64,000 nucleotides of DNA. Source: Acidobacteriota bacterium. Its GTDB lineage: Bacteria; Acidobacteriota; Terriglobia; UBA7540. The translations under genes were made by a program, and so were the position numbers. The DNA lies in the NCBI GenBank assembly GCA_004298155.1, contig SCRD01000001.1:186001-250000 (forward strand), written 5' to 3'. This document shows positions 46,488-54,718 of the stretch, piece by piece (within the stretch, counting starts at the first letter, position 1; every line of letters starts with the position of its first letter). Below the pieces are notes generated by a model. The model had not been told where the DNA came from. It saw nothing but the letters and a program-made list of their open reading frames with translations, and ran no database searches.

Positions 46488-46503
46488 GTCAGCCAGGGCT
46501 GAC
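46488..46503 (+). terminator. Hairpin directly after the antiporter gene
   Basis: GTCAGC pairs with GCTGAC around CAGG, right after the stop codon. It has no T-tract, so it is a weak candidate. Confidence 0.3.
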
Positions 46504-46592
46504 GACCAGCGGCGTCTCACTGTCCGGCACCGGGTGTATTCCCTCTGTGGAAGCGGCGCGCGGTCCCAATCCCGCGTCGCTGGCATTTTCAG

Positions 46593-46622
46593 TTGCTAGC
46601 TGTATTGTGCTTGGCCTATACT
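46593..46622 (+). promoter_or_regulatory. Candidate promoter of the sugar-isomerase-like gene
   Basis: TTGCTA and TATACT are 18 bases apart, ending 29 bases before the ATG. AAGGGGG lies eight bases before the ATG. Confidence 0.45.
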
Positions 46623-46651
46623 CACCCTTCAAATTATAAGGGGGCTTAATC

Positions 46652-47683
46652 ATGAGAAAATCACGAGTTGGACGGCGTGAGTTCATAAGAGCGGCGGGCG
46701 TGTCCGCAGCAGCGCTGGGAGCCAGCGGAAACCTTGGGGCCCAGACGGAAGAAAGGAAGCATAGTGATGTCCCGCTTGCCCCGGCAACAAAGTTTCCTAA
46801 GCTTGCAATCATCACCAATTACTCGCGGCAGAAGCTGGCCTTCGCGACTGAAACAGGATACGAAGGCGTCGTGGTAAAGGCCGGAAAGGAATTCAATCCT
46901 TATCTGAGTGACTCTCAGGTCGACCAGATCCTTGCGACATCGCGCGAGACAGGTTGCCGTATTATCAGCGTCGAAGGGTTCTACGATCTTGAGGGCAAGG
47001 GCATCAACCACATTGACCCTGACCCGGCGGCGCGGGCATCATCGAATGAAAAATTCATCCATTACCTGGAGTTTGCCCATCGACTGGGATGCAGGTTTGT
47101 AGGCGCTTTCAGCGGCGGAATTCCCGGGGCCAGTTTCGATCGGCAAGCGAAAGAACTCGCGGAGGTATTTCACCAAAAGTTCCTCCCGGTCTGCCAGAAG
47201 TTAGACGTCTCAATGGGGTGGGAAAATTATCCCACCGGAATTAACTTCGCCACGGTCCCGGCGGCCTGGGAAAAAGTGTTTGACCTGATTCCGGACCATC
47301 ACTTTGGAATGGAATTTGATCCCTCTCATCTGGTCCGGCAGTACATTGACCCTTACGAGGCCGTGTGGAACATCCGCGACCGCCTGCTTGCCATCCATCT
47401 GAAAGATACAGAAATCACGGAGCCGGTCCTCCAGCAGGTTGGAATTCATGGAGACGGCTGGTGGCGCTATCGTATTCCAGGCCAGGGTTTGATCGACTGG
47501 CCACGCTTTTTTACCGTGCTTCTCCAGACTGGATTTGACGGCGGCGCAGCGATTGAACATGAAGATCGGTTCTGGGATGCTCCTCCGAGTGACGAGGCGG
47601 CGGAATTTCCGCAAGCCCGAAAGGACGGGTTTATCCTGGCTCATCGTTTCCTGCGGCAATTCCTTCCAGGCCGCCTCAGTTGA
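46652..47683 (+). CDS. Tat-exported sugar phosphate isomerase/epimerase-like TIM barrel
   Basis: A 343-residue protein. The N-terminus has a twin-arginine signal (GRREFIRAAG followed by an Ala-rich core). The mature part is a xylose-isomerase-like TIM barrel: SVEGFYDLEG, SMGWENYPTG, MEFDPSHLVRQYIDP, IHLKDTEI and AIEHEDRFW provide the His, Asp and Glu metal ligands of the family. It probably isomerises or epimerises a sugar or polyol outside the cytoplasm. AAGGGGG lies before the ATG. Confidence 0.82.
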   Translation: MRKSRVGRREFIRAAGVSAAALGASGNLGAQTEERKHSDVPLAPATKFPKLAIITNYSRQKLAFATETGYEGVVVKAGKEFNPYLSDSQVDQILATSRETGCRIISVEGFYDLEGKGINHIDPDPAARASSNEKFIHYLEFAHRLGCRFVGAFSGGIPGASFDRQAKELAEVFHQKFLPVCQKLDVSMGWENYPTGINFATVPAAWEKVFDLIPDHHFGMEFDPSHLVRQYIDPYEAVWNIRDRLLAIHLKDTEITEPVLQQVGIHGDGWWRYRIPGQGLIDWPRFFTVLLQTGFDGGAAIEHEDRFWDAPPSDEAAEFPQARKDGFILAHRFLRQFLPGRLS

Positions 47684-47800
47684 TGAGAACTGGAAGGCGC
47701 AGGCGTTTCTTCAACGCCCCGTGAGTCCTTCAATTGCTGCGTTCCGCGCTCAGGAGAGGCGATCCCGAATAGCTCCGCGTCAGAATTCGAAAAGTCCATC

Positions 47801-49933
47801 ATGAAAGCCACGCCGGTCCGCAATCACGTTACGTTGACTCTCTGCCTTGCCCTTGCCTCTGCAATATGTGCTGTGCCTAAATCGCGGCCTTTTACATTGG
47901 AGCAGGTGATGAGCGCTCCCTTCCCAACGGAGTTGATCGCCGCGCCGGCGGGGGCGAAGGCGGCGTGGGTTGTTAACAACCAGGGAGCGCGCAACGTCTG
48001 GGTGGCGGAGGCGCAGTCAAATGATCGCAAATTTACTGCGCGCCAGCTTACAAGTTATTCCGGTGATGACGGCCAGGACATTGGAGATCTTGCCTGGCTC
48101 CCGGACGCTTCCGCCGTTGTCTACGTGCGCGGCGGCGACCTTGAGCATTCCGGCGCTGCCTATCCGAACCCCGGAAGCGTCCCGCAGGGCGTCGAGCAGA
48201 ACGTCTGGCTCATGCCGCTCAGCGGCATCGCGCCGCAATTGCTGGGAGAAGGCTACGCGCCCGCAGCTTCGCCCAGGGGCACAAGCGTCGCTTTCCTTTA
48301 TAAGGGCCAGGTGTGGCTCTCTAAAATCAATCCGGCGGAGAAGGCGGCACAGCTCATCCGTGGTGAGGGCTCGGCGGGGTCGTTGCGCTGGTCGCCGGAC
48401 GGCACAATGCTGGCTTTTGTGAGCAACCGCATTGACCACTCACTGATCGGTGTTTACGACTTTGGACAGAACAGCCTCCACTATCTGGATCCCAGCATCG
48501 ATCTTGATTCAAATCCAGTCTGGTCGCCGGACGGGAAACAGATTGCCTTCATCCGGATTCCTGCATCAGAACACGAGAGGATATTCGGGCCCGAAAGGAC
48601 TGGGATGCCGTGGTCCATCCGTGTTGCTGATGTTCGAACCGGAGTCGGAAAGGAAGTGTGGAGGGCGCAGGAAGGCCCGGGCAGTGTCTTCCGGGGAGTC
48701 ATTGCTACGAATGAGTTGCTTTGGGCGGATGGAAATCTTCTGGTGTTTCCGTGGGAGGGCGATGGATGGTTACACCTTTACACTGTCCCTGCCGAGGGAG
48801 GGACAGCGCGCCTACTGACCTCCGGGGATTACGTCGTGGAGGACGTTACCCTTACGCCGGACCGTCGCGAGCTGGTCTTTAATTCCAATGAGAACGACAT
48901 TGACCGCCGCCACCTATGGAAGGAACCTGTTACAGGAAACCATCCGGCGCCTCTGACCGGCGGCGAGGGAATTGAGTGGTCGCCGGTTGTGACTAACCAG
49001 GGCCGCGCGGTCATCCTGTTGCACTCGGATGCGAAACTCCCAGCACGACCTGCAGTCCTTGAATCTTCCGGCAAAGTCCGCGATCTCGCCCCGGAGACCA
49101 TTCCAGCAGACTTTCCGGCGCAGGAGATGGTGGCGCCCCAGCCCGTGGTGGTCTCCGCTGCGGACGGCCTCCGAATCCACGGCCAGCTATTTCTGCCCAG
49201 GAATGATCGCGATGGCGTGCGGCATCCAGCCATTGTGTTTGTCCACGGAGGTTCGCAGCGGCAGATGCTTCTGGGCTGGCACTACATGGGTTACTACAGT
49301 AACGCTTACGCTCTCGACCAGTATCTGGTGAGCCGTGGTTACATCGTGCTCTCTATTAACTATCGCAGCGGCATCGGCTATGGTATGGATTTCCGCGAGG
49401 CACCTAATTACGGTGCCAGTGGAGGGAGCGAGTTTAACGACGTTGAAGGGGCCGGCCTCTATCTCCGCAGCCGAAACGACGTTGACCCCAACCGGATCGG
49501 CATTTGGGGTGGTTCCTGGGGCGGCTACCTGACGGCGCTCGCGCTGGCGCGCGCCTCTGACCTTTTTGCTGCCGGGGTTGATATCTCTGGCGTACACAAC
49601 TGGAACTTTGAGATTCCCGACTGGGTGCCCTCATACTATGACCAGCGGCAGCCTGAGACGATGCGCGTGGCGTTCGAATCTTCTCCTCTGGCGTATATCA
49701 AGACCTGGCGGTCGCCCGTGCTGCTCATCCAGGGCGACGATGATCGAAACGTGCCTTTCAAGGAAATGGTCCACATGGTGGAAGCGCTTCGACAGCAGGG
49801 TGTTGCGTTTCAGCAGATTGTGTTCCCGGACGAGATCCATGATTTTCTTCTTCATTCCACCTGGCTGCGCTCATATCATGCAGCTTCTGACTTCTTTGAC
49901 CATTACCTTGGAAGCGAAATTGGCAAACGGTAG
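47801..49933 (+). CDS. S9 family prolyl-oligopeptidase-like peptidase, exported
   Basis: A 710-residue exported serine peptidase. The signal segment is followed by a beta-propeller with SLRWSPDGTMLAFVSN and SNPVWSPDGKQIAF repeats. The C-terminal alpha/beta-hydrolase has the nucleophile Ser572 in GGSWGGY, the acid in QGDDDRNVP and the His in EIHDFLLH. It resembles DPP4/acylaminoacyl peptidases that release dipeptides. An M49-like metallopeptidase follows on the same strand after 84 bases, so both may act on exogenous peptides. Confidence 0.87.
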   Translation: MKATPVRNHVTLTLCLALASAICAVPKSRPFTLEQVMSAPFPTELIAAPAGAKAAWVVNNQGARNVWVAEAQSNDRKFTARQLTSYSGDDGQDIGDLAWLPDASAVVYVRGGDLEHSGAAYPNPGSVPQGVEQNVWLMPLSGIAPQLLGEGYAPAASPRGTSVAFLYKGQVWLSKINPAEKAAQLIRGEGSAGSLRWSPDGTMLAFVSNRIDHSLIGVYDFGQNSLHYLDPSIDLDSNPVWSPDGKQIAFIRIPASEHERIFGPERTGMPWSIRVADVRTGVGKEVWRAQEGPGSVFRGVIATNELLWADGNLLVFPWEGDGWLHLYTVPAEGGTARLLTSGDYVVEDVTLTPDRRELVFNSNENDIDRRHLWKEPVTGNHPAPLTGGEGIEWSPVVTNQGRAVILLHSDAKLPARPAVLESSGKVRDLAPETIPADFPAQEMVAPQPVVVSAADGLRIHGQLFLPRNDRDGVRHPAIVFVHGGSQRQMLLGWHYMGYYSNAYALDQYLVSRGYIVLSINYRSGIGYGMDFREAPNYGASGGSEFNDVEGAGLYLRSRNDVDPNRIGIWGGSWGGYLTALALARASDLFAAGVDISGVHNWNFEIPDWVPSYYDQRQPETMRVAFESSPLAYIKTWRSPVLLIQGDDDRNVPFKEMVHMVEALRQQGVAFQQIVFPDEIHDFLLHSTWLRSYHAASDFFDHYLGSEIGKR

Positions 49934-50017
49934 AATTGGTGGTTGATGACTCTCGTTTCCCTGCAATTGCGCCGCGCGATAAAATGCCACCGGCGCTGGC
50001 GCGCGAATGGAGGCAGG

Positions 50018-51712
50018 ATGAGGCGAAGTACCTCATTCGGTATCATTATTCTGTTCATCGGATGCTCAATGGCATGCACTGAGGCCCGAAAACCGGAAAC
50101 TACTATCACATCCCGTTTCGGGATTGTGGCTCCTGATTTGTCATCCCGGCTGGCCAAATGGCGTCGCGTGGATATGCCGTACGACTCCTCAGGCTTGACA
50201 GCGAACCAGCGCCAGGTGGTGAACAAGCTCGTAGATGCATGCCGCTACCTGGATCAAATTTTCTGGCGTCAAAGCGATCCTGTGGCTCTTGAGCTTTACT
50301 TGGCGCTGGAAGGAAAGAATGACACCGCTGATATCAATCTGCGCCGCTTCCTGATGATCAACGGCAGCCGATTTGATCTACTCGACGATAACAAGCCTTT
50401 TGTGGGAACAAGTCCCATGCCTCCGGGACACTGGCTTTACCCGCCCGAATTGGGACGAAAGGAGATCGCCGCCTTTATCAAATCCCATCACGCCGCAAAG
50501 AACGAAATCTACAGTCCTTATACCGTTATCCAACACGAAGACAGGGACCTGGCCGGCATCCCCTATAGCGTGGCGTACAAGCCGTTTCTTGAAAAAGCTG
50601 CCGCAGACCTGCGCGAGGCCGCAAAGTTTTCCGACGATAAGATGTTCGCAAAGTTCCTGGCTGCGCGGGCCGATGCATTGCTGAATGATAATTATTTCCC
50701 GAGCGATATCCAGTGGCTTGAATTGAAAGATCCCAAAATCGACGTGATTTTTGCCCCGTACGAAACCTACCTCGATGGTCTATTGGGTGTTAAGACCTCC
50801 TACGGTGCGGCGGTACTGGTCCGGAACGACGCCGAAAGCAAGAAGCTGGCTTTGTACGAGAAGTATATCCCCAGGATCCAGCGCGACCTGCCTCTGCCTG
50901 CCGCAGATTTGCCCTCGCTGAGTGGCCATCTGACGCCCATGGAGGTGGTGGATTCGCCGTTCCGCGCCGGAGACCTGCGGCATGGCTATCAGGCCGTGGC
51001 TGATAACCTGCCGAACGATCCCAGAATTCACCAGGCCAAGGGCACCAAGAAGATCTTCTTTAAGAACTTCATGGATGCGCGTGTCAACTACGTGATTCTG
51101 CCCTTGGTCAAACATCTGATGGAGCCCGGTCAGGCGGCACAGGTCACCGGCGAGGGCTTTATGGCCATGGTCGTGATGCACGAAATTTCGCATGGCCTGG
51201 GCCCCGCCTTCTCGCGCGTCGGGGACAGGCAGGTCAGAATCCCTGAGGCGATTGGCCCGATCTATTCCGCGCTGGAAGAATCCAAGGCGGACGTTGTAGG
51301 CATGTTCGGGTTGAAGTGGCTGGTCGCCCACCGTGCCCTTCCGGAATCCCAGCTCAATGAAAGTTACGCGTCTTATGTGGGCGGAATTTTCCGAACGGTG
51401 CGCTATGGGGTGGGCGAGGCGCACGGCAAAGCAGAAATCATGGAGTTCAACTATCTGAGCGAGCAGAAGGCCATCACCTGGAATGCTGAGACGGAAAAAT
51501 ACCAGGTTGATTATCTGCGCATGCCCGGCGCGCTTCGAAAGCTGGCCCAGATACTCCTGGAAATTGAAGCTACTGGCGACCGGGCCCGCGCTGAAGCCTG
51601 GTTTAAGCGTTACGATGCAATGCCGGAAACCCTCCAGTCAGCGCTTGCCAAGACCGGAGACGTACCCGTCGATATCGACCCCGTTTTTTCATTCCCTGAA
51701 AAAGTGCAATAA
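50018..51712 (+). CDS. Zinc metallopeptidase of the dipeptidyl-peptidase-III-like type, lipoprotein
   Basis: A 564-residue protein. The zinc motif is H388-E-I-S-H392 in MHEISHGLGP, with the third ligand region EESKAD (420-425). This pattern is close to the M49-like HExxH/EExxAD peptidases often found in Bacteroidota and Acidobacteriota. A short hydrophobic N-terminus ends in SMAC, a possible lipobox. The ATG at 50018 has GGAGG just before it; an upstream ATG at 49946 is also open. The substrate is unknown, probably small peptides, in line with the S9 peptidase upstream. Confidence 0.75.
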   Translation: MRRSTSFGIIILFIGCSMACTEARKPETTITSRFGIVAPDLSSRLAKWRRVDMPYDSSGLTANQRQVVNKLVDACRYLDQIFWRQSDPVALELYLALEGKNDTADINLRRFLMINGSRFDLLDDNKPFVGTSPMPPGHWLYPPELGRKEIAAFIKSHHAAKNEIYSPYTVIQHEDRDLAGIPYSVAYKPFLEKAAADLREAAKFSDDKMFAKFLAARADALLNDNYFPSDIQWLELKDPKIDVIFAPYETYLDGLLGVKTSYGAAVLVRNDAESKKLALYEKYIPRIQRDLPLPAADLPSLSGHLTPMEVVDSPFRAGDLRHGYQAVADNLPNDPRIHQAKGTKKIFFKNFMDARVNYVILPLVKHLMEPGQAAQVTGEGFMAMVVMHEISHGLGPAFSRVGDRQVRIPEAIGPIYSALEESKADVVGMFGLKWLVAHRALPESQLNESYASYVGGIFRTVRYGVGEAHGKAEIMEFNYLSEQKAITWNAETEKYQVDYLRMPGALRKLAQILLEIEATGDRARAEAWFKRYDAMPETLQSALAKTGDVPVDIDPVFSFPEKVQ

Positions 51713-51715
51713 GCC

Positions 51716-51860
51716 GGGTAGCGCGGACCTCCGGTGCTGAGGTCCGCGACGGGTGGCGCAGACATTGATTTTAAATGTCTGCGGTCAGCGAAGCTAAGGA
51801 ACGACAGTAACGGCGCACGGGTGGCGTCCCGCATTGCGGGATTCCATCGTTTGGAATGTA
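51716..51860. repeat. REP-like (BIME-like) hairpin cluster
   Basis: CGCGGACCTC/GAGGTCCGCG and CGCAGACATT/AATGTCTGCG form two perfect 10-bp hairpins at 51722-51748 and 51757-51783. A second head GGGTGGCG at 51819 is followed by hairpins TCCCGC-ATT-GCGGGA and ATTCCA/TGGAAT. The 51751-51793 core matches the inverted copy at 54650-54711 at 38 of 43 positions. Confidence 0.75.
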
Positions 51861-52004
51861 TGCGCCTTCGCAGAAAGGTCCCTGCACCATTCCGCGCGAG
51901 GCCGCACATTACAAGGCGGCCAGGGCATCAGAGTTGTGGTTTAACCTCTTGGGGATTTTCTTCAGGGGAGGGCTGCGCTGCCGTTGAGTCGTATACATCG
52001 CAAA

Positions 52005-52032
52005 GGCGGCCCCGCATGCGCCACCCGCCGGT
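52005..52032. repeat. REP head, inverted
   Basis: CGCCACCC at 52019-52026 is the reverse complement of the GGGTGGCG head. It sits in a GC-rich partial hairpin, upstream of the DUF262 gene. Confidence 0.5.
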
Positions 52033-52170
52033 TTCTAGTCAAAGTTCGTTACACATTTGTCGAATCTGTGCACCCGTCCGCAAAGATTAGAAGTCGGGAA
52101 CTGTTCTCTTTGGGCATGGCGTGATAAACTCCCATTCCCTGGCGCGCAGAATTATCATGGAGGCTTACCC

Positions 52171-54015
52171 ATGAGAGAAATCCTCGGCACTGCAAAGAAC
52201 ATCCGCTCGCTCTTGAGCGGTGCGAAGTACGGTGTTGATTATTACCAGAGGGAATACAAGTGGCAGACCAAACATGTTGCAGAGTTGCTGGACGACCTGG
52301 CGGAAAAATTCTTTGGCAGCTACGAACCGGGACACGAGCGCTCTGCCGTTGAAACGTACGGCCACTACTTCCTCGGCTCCATCATCATTAGCGAGAGGGA
52401 AGCTAAGAAATTCATCATTGATGGTCAGCAGCGCCTGACGACGCTTACGTTGCTTCTCATCCACGTTCATCATCTGCTGGCCGATTCAGAGCAGAAGGGC
52501 CAGCTTGCGGAACTGATCTTCTCGCAGAAGTACGGAAAGCGTTCGTTCAATCTGGACGTGCCGGAACGGACAGGCTGCATGGAAGCGCTCTACGCGAGCG
52601 AAGTGATGGACGAAAACGACCAACCGGAATCAGTTGCCAATATCCTCGCGCGTTACCAGGATATCGAAGAAAAGTTGCCTCCGGAGCTGACCGGCGCGGC
52701 GCTGCCATACTTCGCCGATTGGCTCATCGAAAACGTTCATCTCGTCGAAATCACCGCGTACTCCGACGAGGACGCCTACACGATTTTTGAGACGATGAAC
52801 GACCGGGGACTCTCCCTCACTCCGACCGACATGCTCAAGGGCTACCTTCTTGCCAACATCACTGATGCCGAACGCCGAACAAAGATGAGCGAAGTTTGGA
52901 AAGGCCAGATCGGAAAACTCCAGGAATTGGGAAAAGACGAAGACGCGGACGGTATCAAGGCATGGCTTCGAAGCCAGCATGCAGAAACTATCCGCGAGCA
53001 CAAGCGGGGCGCCGCGCCCCAGGACTTTGACCTCATTGGCACTGAGTTTCATCGCTGGGTACGCGACCATGAAGCAGCCCTTGCGCTGAATGGCAGCGCA
53101 GACTTCGCGCGCTTCATGGAAAAGGACTTCGCATTCTACACCCGGCAGTACGAGCGGCTGCGGCAGGCGGCGGACGCCCTGACGCCCGGTCTGGAGTGCG
53201 TCCTTTACAATGCGCAGAACAATTTCACGCTGCAATATCCGGTTCTGCTCGCGCCTCTGCGCATCACGGACAGCGACAAGGAGATCCTTCAGAAGTTCCG
53301 TATCGCCAGCTCCTATATTGATATCCTGATCACCCGCCGCATCTGGAATTCGCGCGCCATCGACTATTCGACGATGCAATACGCCATGTTCCTCGTCATG
53401 CGCGAAATCCGCGGCAAGACGGCCCAGGAAGTGATAGATCTGCTCTCGAAGCGGCTTGAAAGTGATACCGAGACTTTCGCGACGACGGATCGCTTCCGCC
53501 TGAACGCAATGAACGGCAGGCAGATTCACCGCATCCTTGCTAGGCTGACCGACTATCTCGAAACAAGGTCAGGTATGGCATCCCGCTATGAGGAGTACAT
53601 CCAGCGCAAGGGCAAGAGCGGCTATGAGATCGAGCACATCTGGGCTAATCACCCCGAACGCCACGAGGACGAATTTGCGCACCAGGCCGACTTTCAGGAA
53701 TACAGAAATCGCATCGGTGGGCTTCTCCTGCTACCCAAAAGCTTCAACGCCAGCTACGGCGATCTTCCGTATGCTGCCAAGCGCGAGCACTATTTGAAGC
53801 AGAACCTGCTTGCCCAAAGCCTGCACGAACTAGCCTATGAGCGAAATCCAGGATTTGTACGGTTTATAAACCAGGCGGTGCTGCCGTTCTGGGCACACCA
53901 GGAATTCAAGACGTCCGACCTCGATGCACGGCAGCAGCTTTACCGCCGTCTCGCGGAGGATCTGTGGAATCCGGCGCGTCTGCAAGACGAGGTAGGCGAG
54001 AGGACCGTTGCGTGA
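52171..54015 (+). CDS. DUF262-DUF1524 (GmrSD-like) protein, putative type IV restriction enzyme
   Basis: A 614-residue protein. The N-terminal DUF262 domain has DYYQREYKWQTKHVAELLDDL and the NTPase-associated DGQQR motif at 84-88 (FIIDGQQRLTTL), then DAYTIFETMNDRGLSLTPTDMLKGYLL. The C-terminal DUF1524 domain has the nuclease-type EIEHIWANH with His489 and a later N/H pattern. Related GmrSD proteins cut modified phage DNA; the fusion suggests a single-gene defence system. The ATG at 52171 has GGAGG seven bases upstream. The gene is flanked by inverted REP-like copies and a RAYT relic. Confidence 0.85.
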   Translation: MREILGTAKNIRSLLSGAKYGVDYYQREYKWQTKHVAELLDDLAEKFFGSYEPGHERSAVETYGHYFLGSIIISEREAKKFIIDGQQRLTTLTLLLIHVHHLLADSEQKGQLAELIFSQKYGKRSFNLDVPERTGCMEALYASEVMDENDQPESVANILARYQDIEEKLPPELTGAALPYFADWLIENVHLVEITAYSDEDAYTIFETMNDRGLSLTPTDMLKGYLLANITDAERRTKMSEVWKGQIGKLQELGKDEDADGIKAWLRSQHAETIREHKRGAAPQDFDLIGTEFHRWVRDHEAALALNGSADFARFMEKDFAFYTRQYERLRQAADALTPGLECVLYNAQNNFTLQYPVLLAPLRITDSDKEILQKFRIASSYIDILITRRIWNSRAIDYSTMQYAMFLVMREIRGKTAQEVIDLLSKRLESDTETFATTDRFRLNAMNGRQIHRILARLTDYLETRSGMASRYEEYIQRKGKSGYEIEHIWANHPERHEDEFAHQADFQEYRNRIGGLLLLPKSFNASYGDLPYAAKREHYLKQNLLAQSLHELAYERNPGFVRFINQAVLPFWAHQEFKTSDLDARQQLYRRLAEDLWNPARLQDEVGERTVA

Positions 54016-54083
54016 ATTTCATCAGCTCCAAAAGTCTTGTACCGATCTTTGTCCTAATACCCCGCTTCTGGCTCTTGTGTGCT

Positions 54084-54635
54084 TCACGGCATCCGGTTCA
54101 TTGCGATGATCGATTCGTCCTGCAGAAAGTAAAACCTCCAGCCTGACCACGGCCAGTCGCCAGGCGAGCTGACCAGCCTGCGCGTCACCGGATTGTTGTG
54201 CATGTAATCGAGTTTTTTCAGTTGCTTCTGCTCAGCCTAGATAGTCATGTCGTAAAACCGCCGTTGCCACACGCGGCAGTTCGCCCCATCGTGCACGGTT
54301 GCGGGCAGAGAAAATCGCGCCAGTATTTTCCCGCACCATGCGTGGCGCCGCTCCTGCCCCAGAACCTTCAGAATAGACCGTGCCTTCCGCCCCTACAACC
54401 TCTGCATGATTTGAGAAGGGTTGGCATCCGCCGAGGGCCACACGAGCAGGTGGAAATGCTCGAGCATCAAGACATAGCCGAGCAGCCGGAATCCCACTTC
54501 GTCGTGCAACTCTGCCAGCGTGAGGACGAATTCGCGCTTGAAGCGCTCGGAATTGAAAACCGGGGTACGGCGATAGGTGCTGGTTGTCAAAAAGTGAATA
54601 TAATTTCTGTCGTAGTATCGGGGTGGTTTCGACAT
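54084..54635 (-). pseudogene. REP-associated tyrosine transposase (RAYT) with two in-frame amber codons
   Basis: The frame of 184 codons is open along its whole length except for two TAG codons, at 54393-54395 (after MQRL) and 54237-54239 (after FYDMTI). It starts MSKPPRYYDRNYIHFLTTSTYRR. The HUH motif is in LEHFHLLVWPS, the catalytic-Tyr part is [10 protein letters not shown], and the tail is [16 protein letters not shown]. All family parts are present and no frameshift was found. The first TAG fits an AAG (Lys) change, since QRLKGR is usual. It is a recent pseudogene, unless TAG is suppressed. A REP-like hairpin lies just upstream. Confidence 0.83.
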
Positions 54636-54649
54636 CGCGTGATCCTAAC

Positions 54650-54711
54650 CCGCTCGGCCTCGCTGAGCGCAGACATCAAAAATCAATATCTGCGCCACCC
54701 GCCGGAAGCCG
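54650..54711. repeat. REP-like element, inverted copy
   Basis: It holds the head CGCCACCC (54693-54700) and a hairpin CGCAGACAT/ATATCTGCG with one mismatch. On the minus strand it matches the 51751-51793 core at 38 of 43 positions. It lies between the RAYT start and the 3' end of the TonB receptor gene. Confidence 0.75.
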
Positions 54712-54718
54712 ATCCAGG

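Larger units (their letters stand above)
51713..52170. other. REP-rich region before the DUF262 gene
   Basis: The stretch has no gene. It is filled by REP-like hairpins (see the repeats at 51716-51860 and 52005-52032). The Shine-Dalgarno of the DUF262 gene, GGAGG at 52159-52163, lies at its end. Confidence 0.7.
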
